15,865 bases of DNA from PVC group bacterium. Its GTDB lineage: Bacteria > Verrucomicrobiota > Kiritimatiellia > SS1-B-03-39 > UBA6053. Every line of letters begins with the position of its first letter. Within the stretch, counting starts at the first letter, position 1. Shown piece by piece: positions 1-6,784 of the stretch. Location: the NCBI GenBank assembly GCA_003565035.1, contig PXDP01000409.1, forward strand, positions 1 through 15,865. The letters run 5' to 3'. A program made the translations under genes and the position numbers. The notes under the pieces are model-generated. The model saw only the letters and a program-made list of their open reading frames with translations, was not told where the DNA came from and searched no databases.

Positions 1-268
1 ACGACAGGGCTTCGTCCTCTGGTGCAGACTCGCCCCACGCACTCGGCCTCCTAGGACCTTCTTGTTCATCGGCTCGCGATTTTGCCGTCCGGCTTCTTTC
101 CCACCCAATCTTACGATTACGCAGTTGCCATTGGCTTGTACTTTTGTTTTCATCGTTCTATGTACAGAGGACTTTCACCTCATAAGTTCACGCCCATGCC
201 GGGCATACACCATAAGGCCAACCGAACCTCGTAAACTCGGTCCGGTGGACTGAGACGTTGGCCTCAGG
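1..268. other. Gene-poor, cassette-like stretch at the left edge
   Basis: I see no convincing gene here. One frame is open from the window edge to a stop at 251-253, but its translation is rich in P, R, C and T, lacks a protein-like hydrophobic pattern and matches no family I recognise, so I treat it as noise. The stretch holds a short palindrome at 196-206 (ATGCC-G-GGCAT) and ends in the inverted repeat at 216-263, just before the next ORF. Gene-poor DNA ending in an inverted repeat directly in front of an orphan ORF resembles an integron cassette boundary. The 3' end of a gene starting outside the window cannot be excluded. Confidence 0.4.
216..263 (+). repeat. Candidate attC-like inverted repeat
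   Basis: Outer arms GGCCAAC (216-222) and GTTGGCC (257-263) are perfectly complementary. Inside lies a second imperfect hairpin, CTCGGTCC (236-243) with GGACTGAG (247-254), one G.T pair. The arms resemble the RYYYAAC / GTTRRRY core sites of integron attC elements, with the right arm off by one position. The next ORF starts six bases after the right arm, as expected for a cassette junction. Against this, the element is only 48 bp and the inner hairpin is placed asymmetrically, unlike most attC sites. It could be an unrelated regulatory hairpin. Confidence 0.25.
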
Positions 269-619
269 ATGAAAAAGAATAAAGCACAGGCTCTATTGGG
301 TTATTCGATTCTTACGGCGCTCGGATTCATCATGTTCGATGAGACCTGGACTGTATCGTTCGTCCTAGGTCCCACGGAGCAACTTGCTGTCGCCTTCCAT
401 GCCTTTCCTCGAGGGAGCGACTACATCAGTGGTGTTGCGCCGAACATGGCTATGGAGCAGATCTTTGGGTTGAGCCTCTGTGCTCTATTGTGGTTAACTG
501 GCGCTGTGGGTTCTGCCTATGCGCCCGGCAGCGCTCGTTTAAGAAAAGTATTATTTGGGCTCTTCTGGGTCTGCATTGGAATCGTGAATATAGCGCTATT
601 CGCGGTTCGCAGTGTGTAA
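269..619 (+). CDS. Small hypothetical membrane protein, possible integron cassette gene
   Basis: This 116-residue protein is of no family I recognise. It has a basic start (MKKNK), a hydrophobic stretch at about residues 8-24, another around 68-82 and a third at about 94-113, so it is probably a three-pass inner-membrane protein. The ATG at 269 lies six bases after the inverted repeat at 216-263, leaving little room for a Shine-Dalgarno sequence (CAGG only). The TAA stop falls inside the left arm of a second inverted repeat (614-650). An orphan ORF boxed between two inverted repeats, with its stop in the second, is the usual geometry of an integron gene cassette. No integrase is visible in the window. 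Base composition looks more AT-rich than the housekeeping genes to the right. Confidence 0.5.
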   Translation: MKKNKAQALLGYSILTALGFIMFDETWTVSFVLGPTEQLAVAFHAFPRGSDYISGVAPNMAMEQIFGLSLCALLWLTGAVGSAYAPGSARLRKVLFGLFWVCIGIVNIALFAVRSV

Positions 620-650
620 CGGCGCCGAATCAGAGCCTGGAGCGTTGCAC
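614..650 (+). repeat. Inverted repeat spanning the stop codon of the preceding ORF
   Basis: GTGTAACG (614-621) pairs with CGTTGCAC (643-650) through one wobble. The stem continues as CGCC/GGAG with one bulge and one mismatch, leaving a 12-base loop. The left arm contains the TAA stop at 617-619. It is not followed by a T run, so it is a poor intrinsic terminator. The core-like ends (GTGTAAC ... GTTGCAC) and the position over the stop fit a degenerate, short attC. At 37 bp it is shorter than known attC sites, so this reading is weak. Confidence 0.25.
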
Positions 651-703
651 AAGATAATCTCGAGCTTACCCATTAACCTTTCTGCCAATCTGAAGAAATC
701 AGC

Positions 704-732
704 TTGCCTTTATCACAATCCATAATTACATT
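704..732 (+). promoter_or_regulatory. Probable brnTA promoter
   Basis: A -35-like TTGCCT (704-709) and a -10-like TACATT (727-732) are separated by exactly 17 bases; each matches the sigma-70 consensus at four of six positions. Transcription would begin close to 739, the A of the brnT start codon. No purine-rich ribosome binding site precedes that codon, so the mRNA may be leaderless. The -10 element lies inside the palindrome at 718-744. Hexamer matches are seen; promoter activity is inferred. Confidence 0.45.
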
Positions 733-744
733 GTAGTTATGGAT
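718..744. promoter_or_regulatory. BrnTA operator palindrome over the -10 box and start codon
   Basis: This is a 27-bp near-perfect palindrome centred on 731, with 12 of 13 arm positions paired (only 726/736 fails). The outer arms are ATCCATAA and TTATGGAT; the core is TACA-T-TGTA. It covers the predicted -10 box and the first two codons of brnT. BrnTA modules are known to be autorepressed by BrnA (a ribbon-helix-helix protein), alone or with BrnT, at a promoter operator. Position and symmetry make this the obvious candidate site. Binding is inferred. Confidence 0.75.
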
Positions 745-1032
745 GAGCTGCATTTCACTTGGGACCCCGTCAAAAATGATTCCAACCAAGAAAAACATGG
801 AGTCAGTTTTGAAGAGGCGCAGACGGTTTTCTTTGATGATGCCGCAATGGAATTCTTCGATTCCGGCCACTCAAAAGAGGAAGATCGCTTTTTGTTGCTT
901 GGACAAAGTTTCAAACTCAGAACTCTGATGGTTTGTCACTGTTTCCGGGAGGCTGACCAAGTGATCCGTCTCATTTCGGCACGCAAAGCCACCACCAAAG
1001 AACGGAAAACCTATCAACGGAACCGACCATGA
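739..1032 (+). CDS. brnT: BrnT family toxin (type II toxin-antitoxin)
   Basis: This 97-residue protein has the BrnT (DUF497) signature at its N-terminus: FTWDPVKNDSNQEKHGVSFE (residues 6-25), followed by EEAQTVFFDD, a GHS segment, and a C-terminal RLISARKATTKERKTY. The length is normal for the family. BrnT has a RelE-like fold and acts as a ribonuclease that stops translation until neutralised by BrnA. The ATG at 739 gives the canonical short N-terminus. No Shine-Dalgarno precedes it and the predicted transcription start coincides with the codon, so translation may be leaderless. The gene overlaps brnA by four bases (ATGA at 1029-1032); the toxin-first order is typical of BrnTA. The family call is secure; toxicity is inferred. 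Confidence 0.93.
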   Translation: MDELHFTWDPVKNDSNQEKHGVSFEEAQTVFFDDAAMEFFDSGHSKEEDRFLLLGQSFKLRTLMVCHCFREADQVIRLISARKATTKERKTYQRNRP

Positions 1033-1247
1033 AAAAAGAATATAACCTGGAAAAAATGGAGTGGCGTAGAAACCCTTATGCCAAGCGTCTGAAAAAACAG
1101 ATAACTATCCGTATGGGTGTGGATGTGATTGATTATTTTAAAGACCTCGCAGAGGAAACGGGAATTCCTTACCAGAACCTGATTAACTCCTATCTTCGGG
1201 ATTGTGTGGTCAATCACAAAAAACCATCCATGAAATGGGCATCGTGA
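1029..1247 (+). CDS. brnA: BrnA family antitoxin, ribbon-helix-helix
   Basis: The 72-residue partner of brnT starts at the ATG of a four-base ATGA overlap, which implies translational coupling. The N-terminal ~20 residues (MKKEYNLEKMEWRRNPYAK) are basic. A ribbon-helix-helix domain follows: strand KKQITIRMGVDVIDYFKDLA, then a turn at EETGIPYQ and helix NLINSYLRDCV. BrnA binds BrnT and represses the shared promoter; the palindrome at 718-744 is the likely site. The 3' end runs into a short hairpin at 1271-1286. Family assignment is firm; operator binding is inferred from position. Confidence 0.91.
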   Translation: MKKEYNLEKMEWRRNPYAKRLKKQITIRMGVDVIDYFKDLAEETGIPYQNLINSYLRDCVVNHKKPSMKWAS

Positions 1248-1270
1248 GACGAATCCCGAACAATCGTCTC

Positions 1271-1286
1271 CAGCGAAGAATCGCTG
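1271..1286. terminator. Short hairpin between convergent brnA and a minus-strand gene
   Basis: CAGCGA and TCGCTG form a perfect 6-bp stem with loop AGAA, 23 bases after the brnA stop and 15 bases before the end of the convergent gene. There is no T run on either side, so it is at best a weak or Rho-assisted terminator or mRNA-end stabiliser. Confidence 0.3.
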
Positions 1287-1301
1287 AGCCGTAACGTTAA
1301 A

Positions 1302-1508
1302 TTACTCCTCCATTTTATCCGCCGTACCCGCGTACAGGCGCTCGATCAGATCTTTAAACCAGGGCGGACGCCAAAGAACCAGATACATCCCGAAAAAGGG
1401 GGCAATGGGAATCGGCCCGATTTCAAGAAGTGCCAGGACAATCAATACCCCCATGCACTGAAAACGGGTTTTTAATATGATTCGTTTACGTTTTTTGATG
1501 TCTGTCAT
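1302..1508 (-). CDS. Small hypothetical membrane protein
   Basis: This 68-residue protein has a basic N-terminus (TDIKKRKRIILKTRFQ), one long hydrophobic region at about residues 17-46 (likely a TM hairpin with a proline break at IGPIPIAPFFG), then an amphipathic tail WRPPWFKDLIERLYAG. The positive-inside pattern and dense hydrophobic run are hard to explain as a chance ORF. I do not recognise the family. The ATG at 1508 has no clear ribosome binding site. It lies downstream of the GH29 gene with a 108-base gap, so it may have its own promoter. Confidence 0.6.
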   Translation of the reverse strand: MTDIKKRKRIILKTRFQCMGVLIVLALLEIGPIPIAPFFGMYLVLWRPPWFKDLIERLYAGTADKMEE

Positions 1509-1562
1509 GTGAACAGGTCGGGTTCAGGAGGCCTACATTACGCGACACCGGAGAAAACGATG

Positions 1563-1580
1563 CACTTCCGGCATGAAGTG
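1563..1580 (-). terminator. Possible weak terminator hairpin after the fucosidase gene
   Basis: CACTTC and GAAGTG form a perfect 6-bp stem with a 6-base loop, 36 bases beyond the fucosidase stop in the direction of transcription. No T tract follows, so intrinsic termination is doubtful. Apart from this hairpin I see nothing notable in the 1509-1616 gap. Confidence 0.25.
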
Positions 1581-1616
1581 AAAGCAGAAAACCACCATAA
1601 TTAAACGCAGAGACCT

Positions 1617-2864
1617 CTACTGAATTTCCGCAACCCGGACGACCAGGTTGCTGCCGTAGGGATAGCCTTTGCAGTCCAATTGGAATCCGTCACCTTCGGG
1701 GGTGATGTCCATCTCTTCACCGGTGTCCAGCCAGCGGGCGGAGGACGGCACGTCCAGTCCGGTGATGCGGCGGGGCCCTTCGTGAGACCCGGCTTCTTTG
1801 GTTTTGTGGTCGTTGTTGGTGATCGGGAGATCATGCGCAAAGTAGTAGAGCTTTCCGGTCTCTTTGTGCCGCAGGATAAAGTCCCGGCCCTCACAGCCGC
1901 AGGCCACCGGGCGGGTGTCGTACAGGGCCGACTCCATGAGCTTCACCCAGTCGCCCGCCCGCTCCAGGCAGGCCTGCTCGTAGGGGGGAATCCGTCCGCC
2001 GGCGGTGGGCCCGATGTTGAGCAGATAGTTCGCGCCGACTCGGCGGCAGGCGGCCAGATCGGTAATGACCTCCGCCGGGGATTTGTACATGAAATCGCGT
2101 GATCCGATTCCCCAGTGCAGGTTCATCGTCTGGCACATCTCGGCCGCGACGTATTTGCTCATGCCGCTGCGGTCCATGGGTTCCGGACGGCCCTGCTCGT
2201 AGGTGATCACATCGAGCATCGGATGCCCTTTGGCGCCGAGGGCGTTAATGCTGGAGTTGTTGACGATGATCGCCTCCGGCTGATGTGTGCGGATCATCCT
2301 GTAGAGCCGGTCCTCCTGCCAGTCCGCTCCGGGCCGGGACCAGTTGCCGTCAAACCACAAACCGCCGATTTCACCATACTGCGTACAGAGGATTTCCACG
2401 GAGGCGACGAGATAGTCAATGTACTTTGCAAAGGCGGCGTCATCGCAGGTTTCCGTGTCTCTGGACCAGTCGAGGGTGGTGTGATAAAAAAACGGGACAA
2501 TCCCTTCGCTGCGGCAGGCCACCACAAATTCGGAAATCAAATCACGTCCAGCCGGGCTGTGCGGCGCGTCATAGGTATTCAATCCCCGGGTGTCATAGAG
2601 AGAGAATCCGTCGTGATGCCGGGTGGTCAGGCAGATGTATTTCATGCCGCAGCGTTTGGCGAATTGAGCCAACGCCTGAGCGTTAAAGGCCTCGGCGGTA
2701 AAATCCTTCACCAGCTCCCGGTAGGACTCCATCGGAACGTTGTGCCACTTTTTGTACCACTCGCCCTGCCCCACCTGACTGTACAGTCCCCAGTGGACAA
2801 AAAGGCCATAGGCCAGGGATTCAAAGCGGTCGAGATACGGAGCGGGTGTGGGGATTTGTGTCAT
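1617..2864 (-). CDS. GH29 alpha-L-fucosidase, cytoplasmic
   Basis: A 415-residue glycoside hydrolase of family 29, removing terminal alpha-L-fucose by a retaining mechanism. The (beta/alpha)8 barrel shows the GH29 landmarks in order: GLFVHWGLYS (20-29), the TTRHHDGFSLYDT substrate-binding segment (80-92), GGLWFDGNW with the predicted nucleophile Asp172, and LLNIGPTAGGRIPP (281-294). A short C-terminal beta domain follows (about 330-415). There is no signal peptide, so the enzyme should act in the cytoplasm on imported fuco-oligosaccharides. The ATG at 2864 is preceded by AGGTGA (2874-2869) at a good distance. No transporter or sulfatase lies nearby, so the natural substrate is unknown. The general acid/base residue varies in this family and I cannot place it. 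Confidence 0.93.
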   Translation of the reverse strand: MTQIPTPAPYLDRFESLAYGLFVHWGLYSQVGQGEWYKKWHNVPMESYRELVKDFTAEAFNAQALAQFAKRCGMKYICLTTRHHDGFSLYDTRGLNTYDAPHSPAGRDLISEFVVACRSEGIVPFFYHTTLDWSRDTETCDDAAFAKYIDYLVASVEILCTQYGEIGGLWFDGNWSRPGADWQEDRLYRMIRTHQPEAIIVNNSSINALGAKGHPMLDVITYEQGRPEPMDRSGMSKYVAAEMCQTMNLHWGIGSRDFMYKSPAEVITDLAACRRVGANYLLNIGPTAGGRIPPYEQACLERAGDWVKLMESALYDTRPVACGCEGRDFILRHKETGKLYYFAHDLPITNNDHKTKEAGSHEGPRRITGLDVPSSARWLDTGEEMDITPEGDGFQLDCKGYPYGSNLVVRVAEIQ

Positions 2865-2888
2865 ATTTTCACCTAAGAGTCAGGACCT

Positions 2889-3031
2889 TCATGTCCAGGG
2901 GTTTAAATAAGGAATCATGAGTCCTTCAAAATCTTTGGTATTCCGGGTCACCAGTGTCAGTTTCGCTGAAGCAGCCGTGGCAGCAATAAAACCATCACGA
3001 AAATGTCGACCAGATATCCGCCTTTCACCAT
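2889..3031 (-). pseudogene. VapC-type PIN-domain toxin remnant with internal deletion
   Basis: The toxin frame opens with an ATG at 3031 overlapping the antitoxin stop and reads MVKGGYLVD, a typical VapC start (normally followed by TN). After about nine codons this frame no longer resembles a PIN domain. A different frame, from about 3005 to the stop at 2889, encodes the classic VapC C-terminus: FRDGFIAATAASAKLTLVTR then NTKDFEGLMIPYLNPW. VapC proteins are usually about 130-140 residues, so some 80-90 codons, including the middle acidic residues, are missing and the two ends are joined out of frame near 3000-3007. The result should be a non-functional toxin. Both ends are read directly; the deletion is inferred. 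Confidence 0.78.
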
Positions 3032-3258
3032 TCAACCTCTGAGGGATTTCCACTGAGAGGTGGACTTGCAAAGTCGACTTCAGCCAGACGCTCATCTCCA
3101 ATACAATCCAAAATATTATCGGAAGCGGGAGATTCGACGGCTTCAATTTCCCGCCGAATCAAAAATGCAAGCCAGCCTGAAAGAGACAGCCCCTGATCGA
3201 CGGCTTTGTGCCGGGCTTCTTTATACAGGGAATCTTGAAGTTTAACCGTTACGTTCAT
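3025..3258 (-). CDS. VapB-like ribbon-helix-helix antitoxin, orphaned
   Basis: This 77-residue protein starts MNVTVKLQDSLYKEARHKAV, then GLSLSGWLAFLIRREIE: the strand-helix-helix of CopG/VapB-type DNA-binding antitoxins. Its tail, with ILDCIGDERLAEVDF, resembles the C-terminal toxin-binding extension seen in antitoxins paired with PIN toxins. I chose the ATG at 3258 because it gives the usual N-terminal strand; a GTG at 3282 would add eight unrelated residues. No clear ribosome binding site is visible. Three CGTG units at 8-bp spacing lie just upstream, possibly an autoregulatory operator. The cognate toxin downstream is destroyed, so this is probably a solitary antitoxin. Class is clear; exact family name is less certain. 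Confidence 0.8.
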   Translation of the reverse strand: MNVTVKLQDSLYKEARHKAVDQGLSLSGWLAFLIRREIEAVESPASDNILDCIGDERLAEVDFASPPLSGNPSEVEW

Positions 3259-3263
3259 ATTTG

Positions 3264-3283
3264 CACGGTAGCACGAAAACACG
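3264..3283 (-). repeat. Three CGTG units at 8-bp spacing upstream of the vapB-like gene
   Basis: On the minus strand CGTG occurs three times with exact 8-bp periodicity (plus-strand CACG at 3264-3267, 3272-3275, 3280-3283), ending five bases before the antitoxin ATG. Ribbon-helix-helix repressors often bind tandem short half-sites, so this could be the operator. Three tetramers are weak statistical evidence. Confidence 0.3.
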
Positions 3284-3317
3284 AAAAATAAAACTGATGA
3301 ATTTCAATTTTCTGTCA

Positions 3318-3653
3318 TTATTTTAACACCGGCCAGAGCGGAAGACTGAACAGGCCGGCCAGCAGGGGAAGGAAGTTGGGCAGGCCCAGGCTTTTGACGG
3401 AAACGCCGTATCCAATCAGTACCGCTCCGGCGAGAATGAGGTATACCACACTCCAGCGCCGCATGCGCCAGAGTCCGATATAGCCGGCAAAGGTGAGGGT
3501 CATCAGAATCAGCATATTCCGGATATAGTCGGGATGGATGGTGTTGAAGGCCTCCTCCACATCCGACCGGCCGATGCTGTTGATAAAAATCGTGAACACT
3601 GCGAAGTAGACTCCGCAGTGAAACACGATCATTAGAGGGCGGTTTTGCGTCAT
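3318..3653 (-). CDS. Small hypothetical four-pass membrane protein downstream of leuB
   Basis: This 111-residue protein has about four hydrophobic segments (residues 7-27, 46-63, 67-85 and 90-108), with basic residues (LWRMRRW) between the second and third. There is no recognisable domain; the small size and four passes resemble many uncharacterised bacterial integral membrane proteins. It begins 11 bases after the leuB stop and is probably co-transcribed with it. No strong ribosome binding site precedes the ATG. No link to leucine synthesis can be inferred from sequence. Confidence 0.65.
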   Translation of the reverse strand: MTQNRPLMIVFHCGVYFAVFTIFINSIGRSDVEEAFNTIHPDYIRNMLILMTLTFAGYIGLWRMRRWSVVYLILAGAVLIGYGVSVKSLGLPNFLPLLAGLFSLPLWPVLK

Positions 3654-3664
3654 GTTAAGGGCGA

Positions 3665-4744
<1,080 letters not shown>

Positions 4745-4908
4745 CTGTTTACCTCTATAAATATAAAAATTAAGTTGAAAGGGGCTCTCTAACCATTTAG
4801 CAATGGCTTGCAAAGCGGAAAACCTCGTGCATTTTTCCGGGCCGGGAGATCCCATCCCTGTCAATACCCCATTTTAAACAGCAACAACACGCAAACAAGG
4901 ATCACTTC
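4745..4908. promoter_or_regulatory. Divergent promoter region between leuB and gltA
   Basis: This 164-base gap must carry promoters for both leuB (leftward) and the citrate synthase operon (rightward). The leuB side is AT-rich (about 4757-4775) ahead of its ribosome binding site. A small inverted repeat CCATT-TAGC-AATGG lies at 4793-4806. The gltA ribosome binding site AAGGA is at 4897-4901, seven bases before its ATG. I cannot assign -35/-10 pairs with confidence, and I see no leucine-rich leader peptide or T-box. Confidence 0.5.
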
Positions 4909-6207
4909 ATGAGTCTGGAATTACAAAAAGATAACGCCACCGTAACCATTGGAGACAAAACGTTTACCACGGATGTTCTGGTGGGCACGGAAAACGAGAT
5001 GGCTCTTGATTTGCAGGCTCTGCGGAAAAATACCGGGGTGATCGGTCTGGACCCGGGCTTCGGCAACACCGGAAGCTGCAAAAGCGCGATTACCTTTCTG
5101 GACGGAGAAAAAGGGCTGATCCGCCACCGCGGGTACGAATTACAGGAACTGGCCGACAACTGCAATTTTTTGGAAGTGGCCTACCTGCTGGTACTCGGTG
5201 AACTCCCCACTCCGCACCAATACCGTCAGTTTATGGAAAAGGTCAAAGAAAATAATTTTCTCGGGCCCAGCCTGCAGGAGCTTCTCAATCACTACCCCAG
5301 CAATTCCCACCCCATGGCCGTCTTGGCCTCCGTGGTCCTTTCCCTGACCGGGTTTTACGCCGACCTCGGCAAAGAAAAATTCTATGAACTGGATATGGAT
5401 GTGGTCCGCCTCCTGGTCAAAACCCCGCTCATCGCCGCCCACAACTACCGGCGCAAGCGCGGTATGAAATATATCATTCCCGATAACTCCCTCGGGTATG
5501 CGGAAAACTTTCTGTACTGCATGTTTGGCCGCTCGCTGGATCCCCAACGCCGCAAAATCATGGCCGATGCCATGGAAAAACTGCTGATTATTCATGCCGA
5601 CCACGAGCAGAACTGCTCCACCTCCACCGTACGCATGATCAGCAGCTCCAACGCCAACGTATACGCCGCCATCGGCGGAGGCATCGGCGCCCTCTGGGGG
5701 CCGCTCCATGGCGGGGCCAACGAGGCCGTCATCAACATGCTCGAATACATCAATATGACCGGCGGCAATATCGACGCGGTGATCAAACGCGCCAAAGACA
5801 AAGACGACGAATTCCGCCTCATGGGCTTCGGCCACCGCGTCTACAAAACCTACGATCCCCGCGCACACATCGCCAAGGCAGTGGTCGATGATCTGCTCGA
5901 AAAACTTGGGGTCGAAGAGCCGCTGGTGGACATTGCCATGAAACTCGAACAGGTGGCCATTCACGATGACTATTTCGTCTCGCGCAATCTGTACCCCAAT
6001 GTCGACTTCTACACCGGTACCGCCTACAAAGCCATGGGCATTCCCAAAGAAATGTTCACCGTGCTCTTTGCCATGGGCCGGATGGCCGGATGGCTCGCCC
6101 ATCTGATCGAGTTCCGCAATGATGAGGACCGCCGCATCAGCCGCCCCCGCCAGGTATATACCGGCGCCCCGCACCGCTCCTTCGTCCCAATGGATCAGCG
6201 GGACTGA
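4909..6207 (+). CDS. gltA: Citrate synthase, GltA type
   Basis: This 432-residue enzyme condenses oxaloacetate and acetyl-CoA at the entry to the TCA cycle. Length and N-terminal beta-rich domain (about residues 1-60, ending in LDPGFGNTGSCKSAITFLDG) match the hexameric GltA type of Gram-negative bacteria, often regulated by NADH. The catalytic triad is present: His267 (WGPLHGGANEA), His309 (GFGHRVYKTYDPRA) and Asp366 (NVDFYTG). AAGGA precedes the ATG. It heads a co-oriented string with a 22-base gap to the next gene. A related 2-methylcitrate synthase is possible in principle, but the GltA-type N-terminal domain and length argue for citrate synthase. Confidence 0.96.
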   Translation: MSLELQKDNATVTIGDKTFTTDVLVGTENEMALDLQALRKNTGVIGLDPGFGNTGSCKSAITFLDGEKGLIRHRGYELQELADNCNFLEVAYLLVLGELPTPHQYRQFMEKVKENNFLGPSLQELLNHYPSNSHPMAVLASVVLSLTGFYADLGKEKFYELDMDVVRLLVKTPLIAAHNYRRKRGMKYIIPDNSLGYAENFLYCMFGRSLDPQRRKIMADAMEKLLIIHADHEQNCSTSTVRMISSSNANVYAAIGGGIGALWGPLHGGANEAVINMLEYINMTGGNIDAVIKRAKDKDDEFRLMGFGHRVYKTYDPRAHIAKAVVDDLLEKLGVEEPLVDIAMKLEQVAIHDDYFVSRNLYPNVDFYTGTAYKAMGIPKEMFTVLFAMGRMAGWLAHLIEFRNDEDRRISRPRQVYTGAPHRSFVPMDQRD

Positions 6208-6229
6208 CCCCAGTTGGGGGCCGCAGACC

Positions 6230-6727
6230 ATGCGCCTGCACCTGTTGCTCTGGCTGCTGTTCGCTATCGGCTCCTTTGGCCGCGGACAGTTGCCGGAGGT
6301 CTATTCGGCCGTAAAGGGATACTACACCCTCGAACCGGCCCCCGCCGGCATGAACCGCCTCAGCATTCTGGTTCCTCCAGAGGCGGAGGGGTATGACTGG
6401 GTCCTGCTCGACACACAGGGACACGCCTGGCCCTTCGCCCACCGGATTTCCGACGGACAGGAACTGCTGTTTGTGGTTGCGCCCGTCGGACGCCCTCTCC
6501 GCTTCCTGTACGGGCGGTTTCCCGCCGAATTCCGCACAGATTCCGTCCACGCCCCTCCGGATCCGAGCCGCTTTGTCCGGGTGGCGTTCAGCGGCCACCA
6601 CCTTCCGCAACAGACACCGCCCTTAACCGGACTTCAGCGCCCTCTGCGGATGCTCGGCATTTGGTTCCTGATCGCCGTTGTTTCTTTTACCATGCTCGGC
6701 AAATGGTATCGCAACCAGATTTCCTGA
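6230..6727 (+). CDS. Hypothetical protein with signal peptide and C-terminal TM anchor
   Basis: This 165-residue protein belongs to no family I recognise. It begins with a signal-peptide-like segment (MRLHLLLWLLFAIGSFGRG) and ends with one hydrophobic helix (about 140-157, LRMLGIWFLIAVVSFTMLGK) and a short basic tail. The intervening ~115 residues should be periplasmic and are probably beta-rich (SILVPPEAEGYDWVLLDT, ELLFVVAPVGRPLRFLYG). I chose the ATG at 6230 because the frame upstream overlaps gltA and lacks a signal sequence. It sits 22 bases after gltA and 57 before queF, probably in one transcript. Function unknown. Confidence 0.7.
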   Translation: MRLHLLLWLLFAIGSFGRGQLPEVYSAVKGYYTLEPAPAGMNRLSILVPPEAEGYDWVLLDTQGHAWPFAHRISDGQELLFVVAPVGRPLRFLYGRFPAEFRTDSVHAPPDPSRFVRVAFSGHHLPQQTPPLTGLQRPLRMLGIWFLIAVVSFTMLGKWYRNQIS

Positions 6728-6784
6728 GACGCATTCCGCAAGATCCCCTTGCCATTTTGGAAAGGAACCGTAGAGATACCCCTT

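Noticed and set aside
2..253. Open frame from the window edge ending just before the cassette-like ORF (ATG at 62)
   Set aside because: The translation is rich in Pro, Arg, Cys and Thr with no domain pattern and no ribosome binding site; more likely non-coding DNA.
1271..1300. GTTAAAT near 1294 after a small hairpin, considered as an attC core site closing a brnTA cassette
   Set aside because: It matches GTTRRRY, but no complementary RYYYAAC arm is found upstream, so there is no attC structure.
2115..2876. Plus-strand open frame opposite the GH29 gene
   Set aside because: Antisense shadow of a well-supported fucosidase with catalytic motifs; no recognisable domain.
4745..4908. Leucine-responsive leader peptide, T-box or riboswitch ahead of leuB
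   Set aside because: No leucine-rich small ORF, no T-box core and no terminator/antiterminator pair is visible in the gap.
5140..6231. Long minus-strand open frame (363 codons) opposite gltA
   Set aside because: It lies fully antisense to a certain citrate synthase gene; its V/G/H/D-rich composition is typical of a shadow frame in GC-rich DNA.
6728..6784. preQ1 riboswitch in front of queF
   Set aside because: Only 57 bases, with no recognisable pseudoknot-forming hairpin plus A-rich tail.
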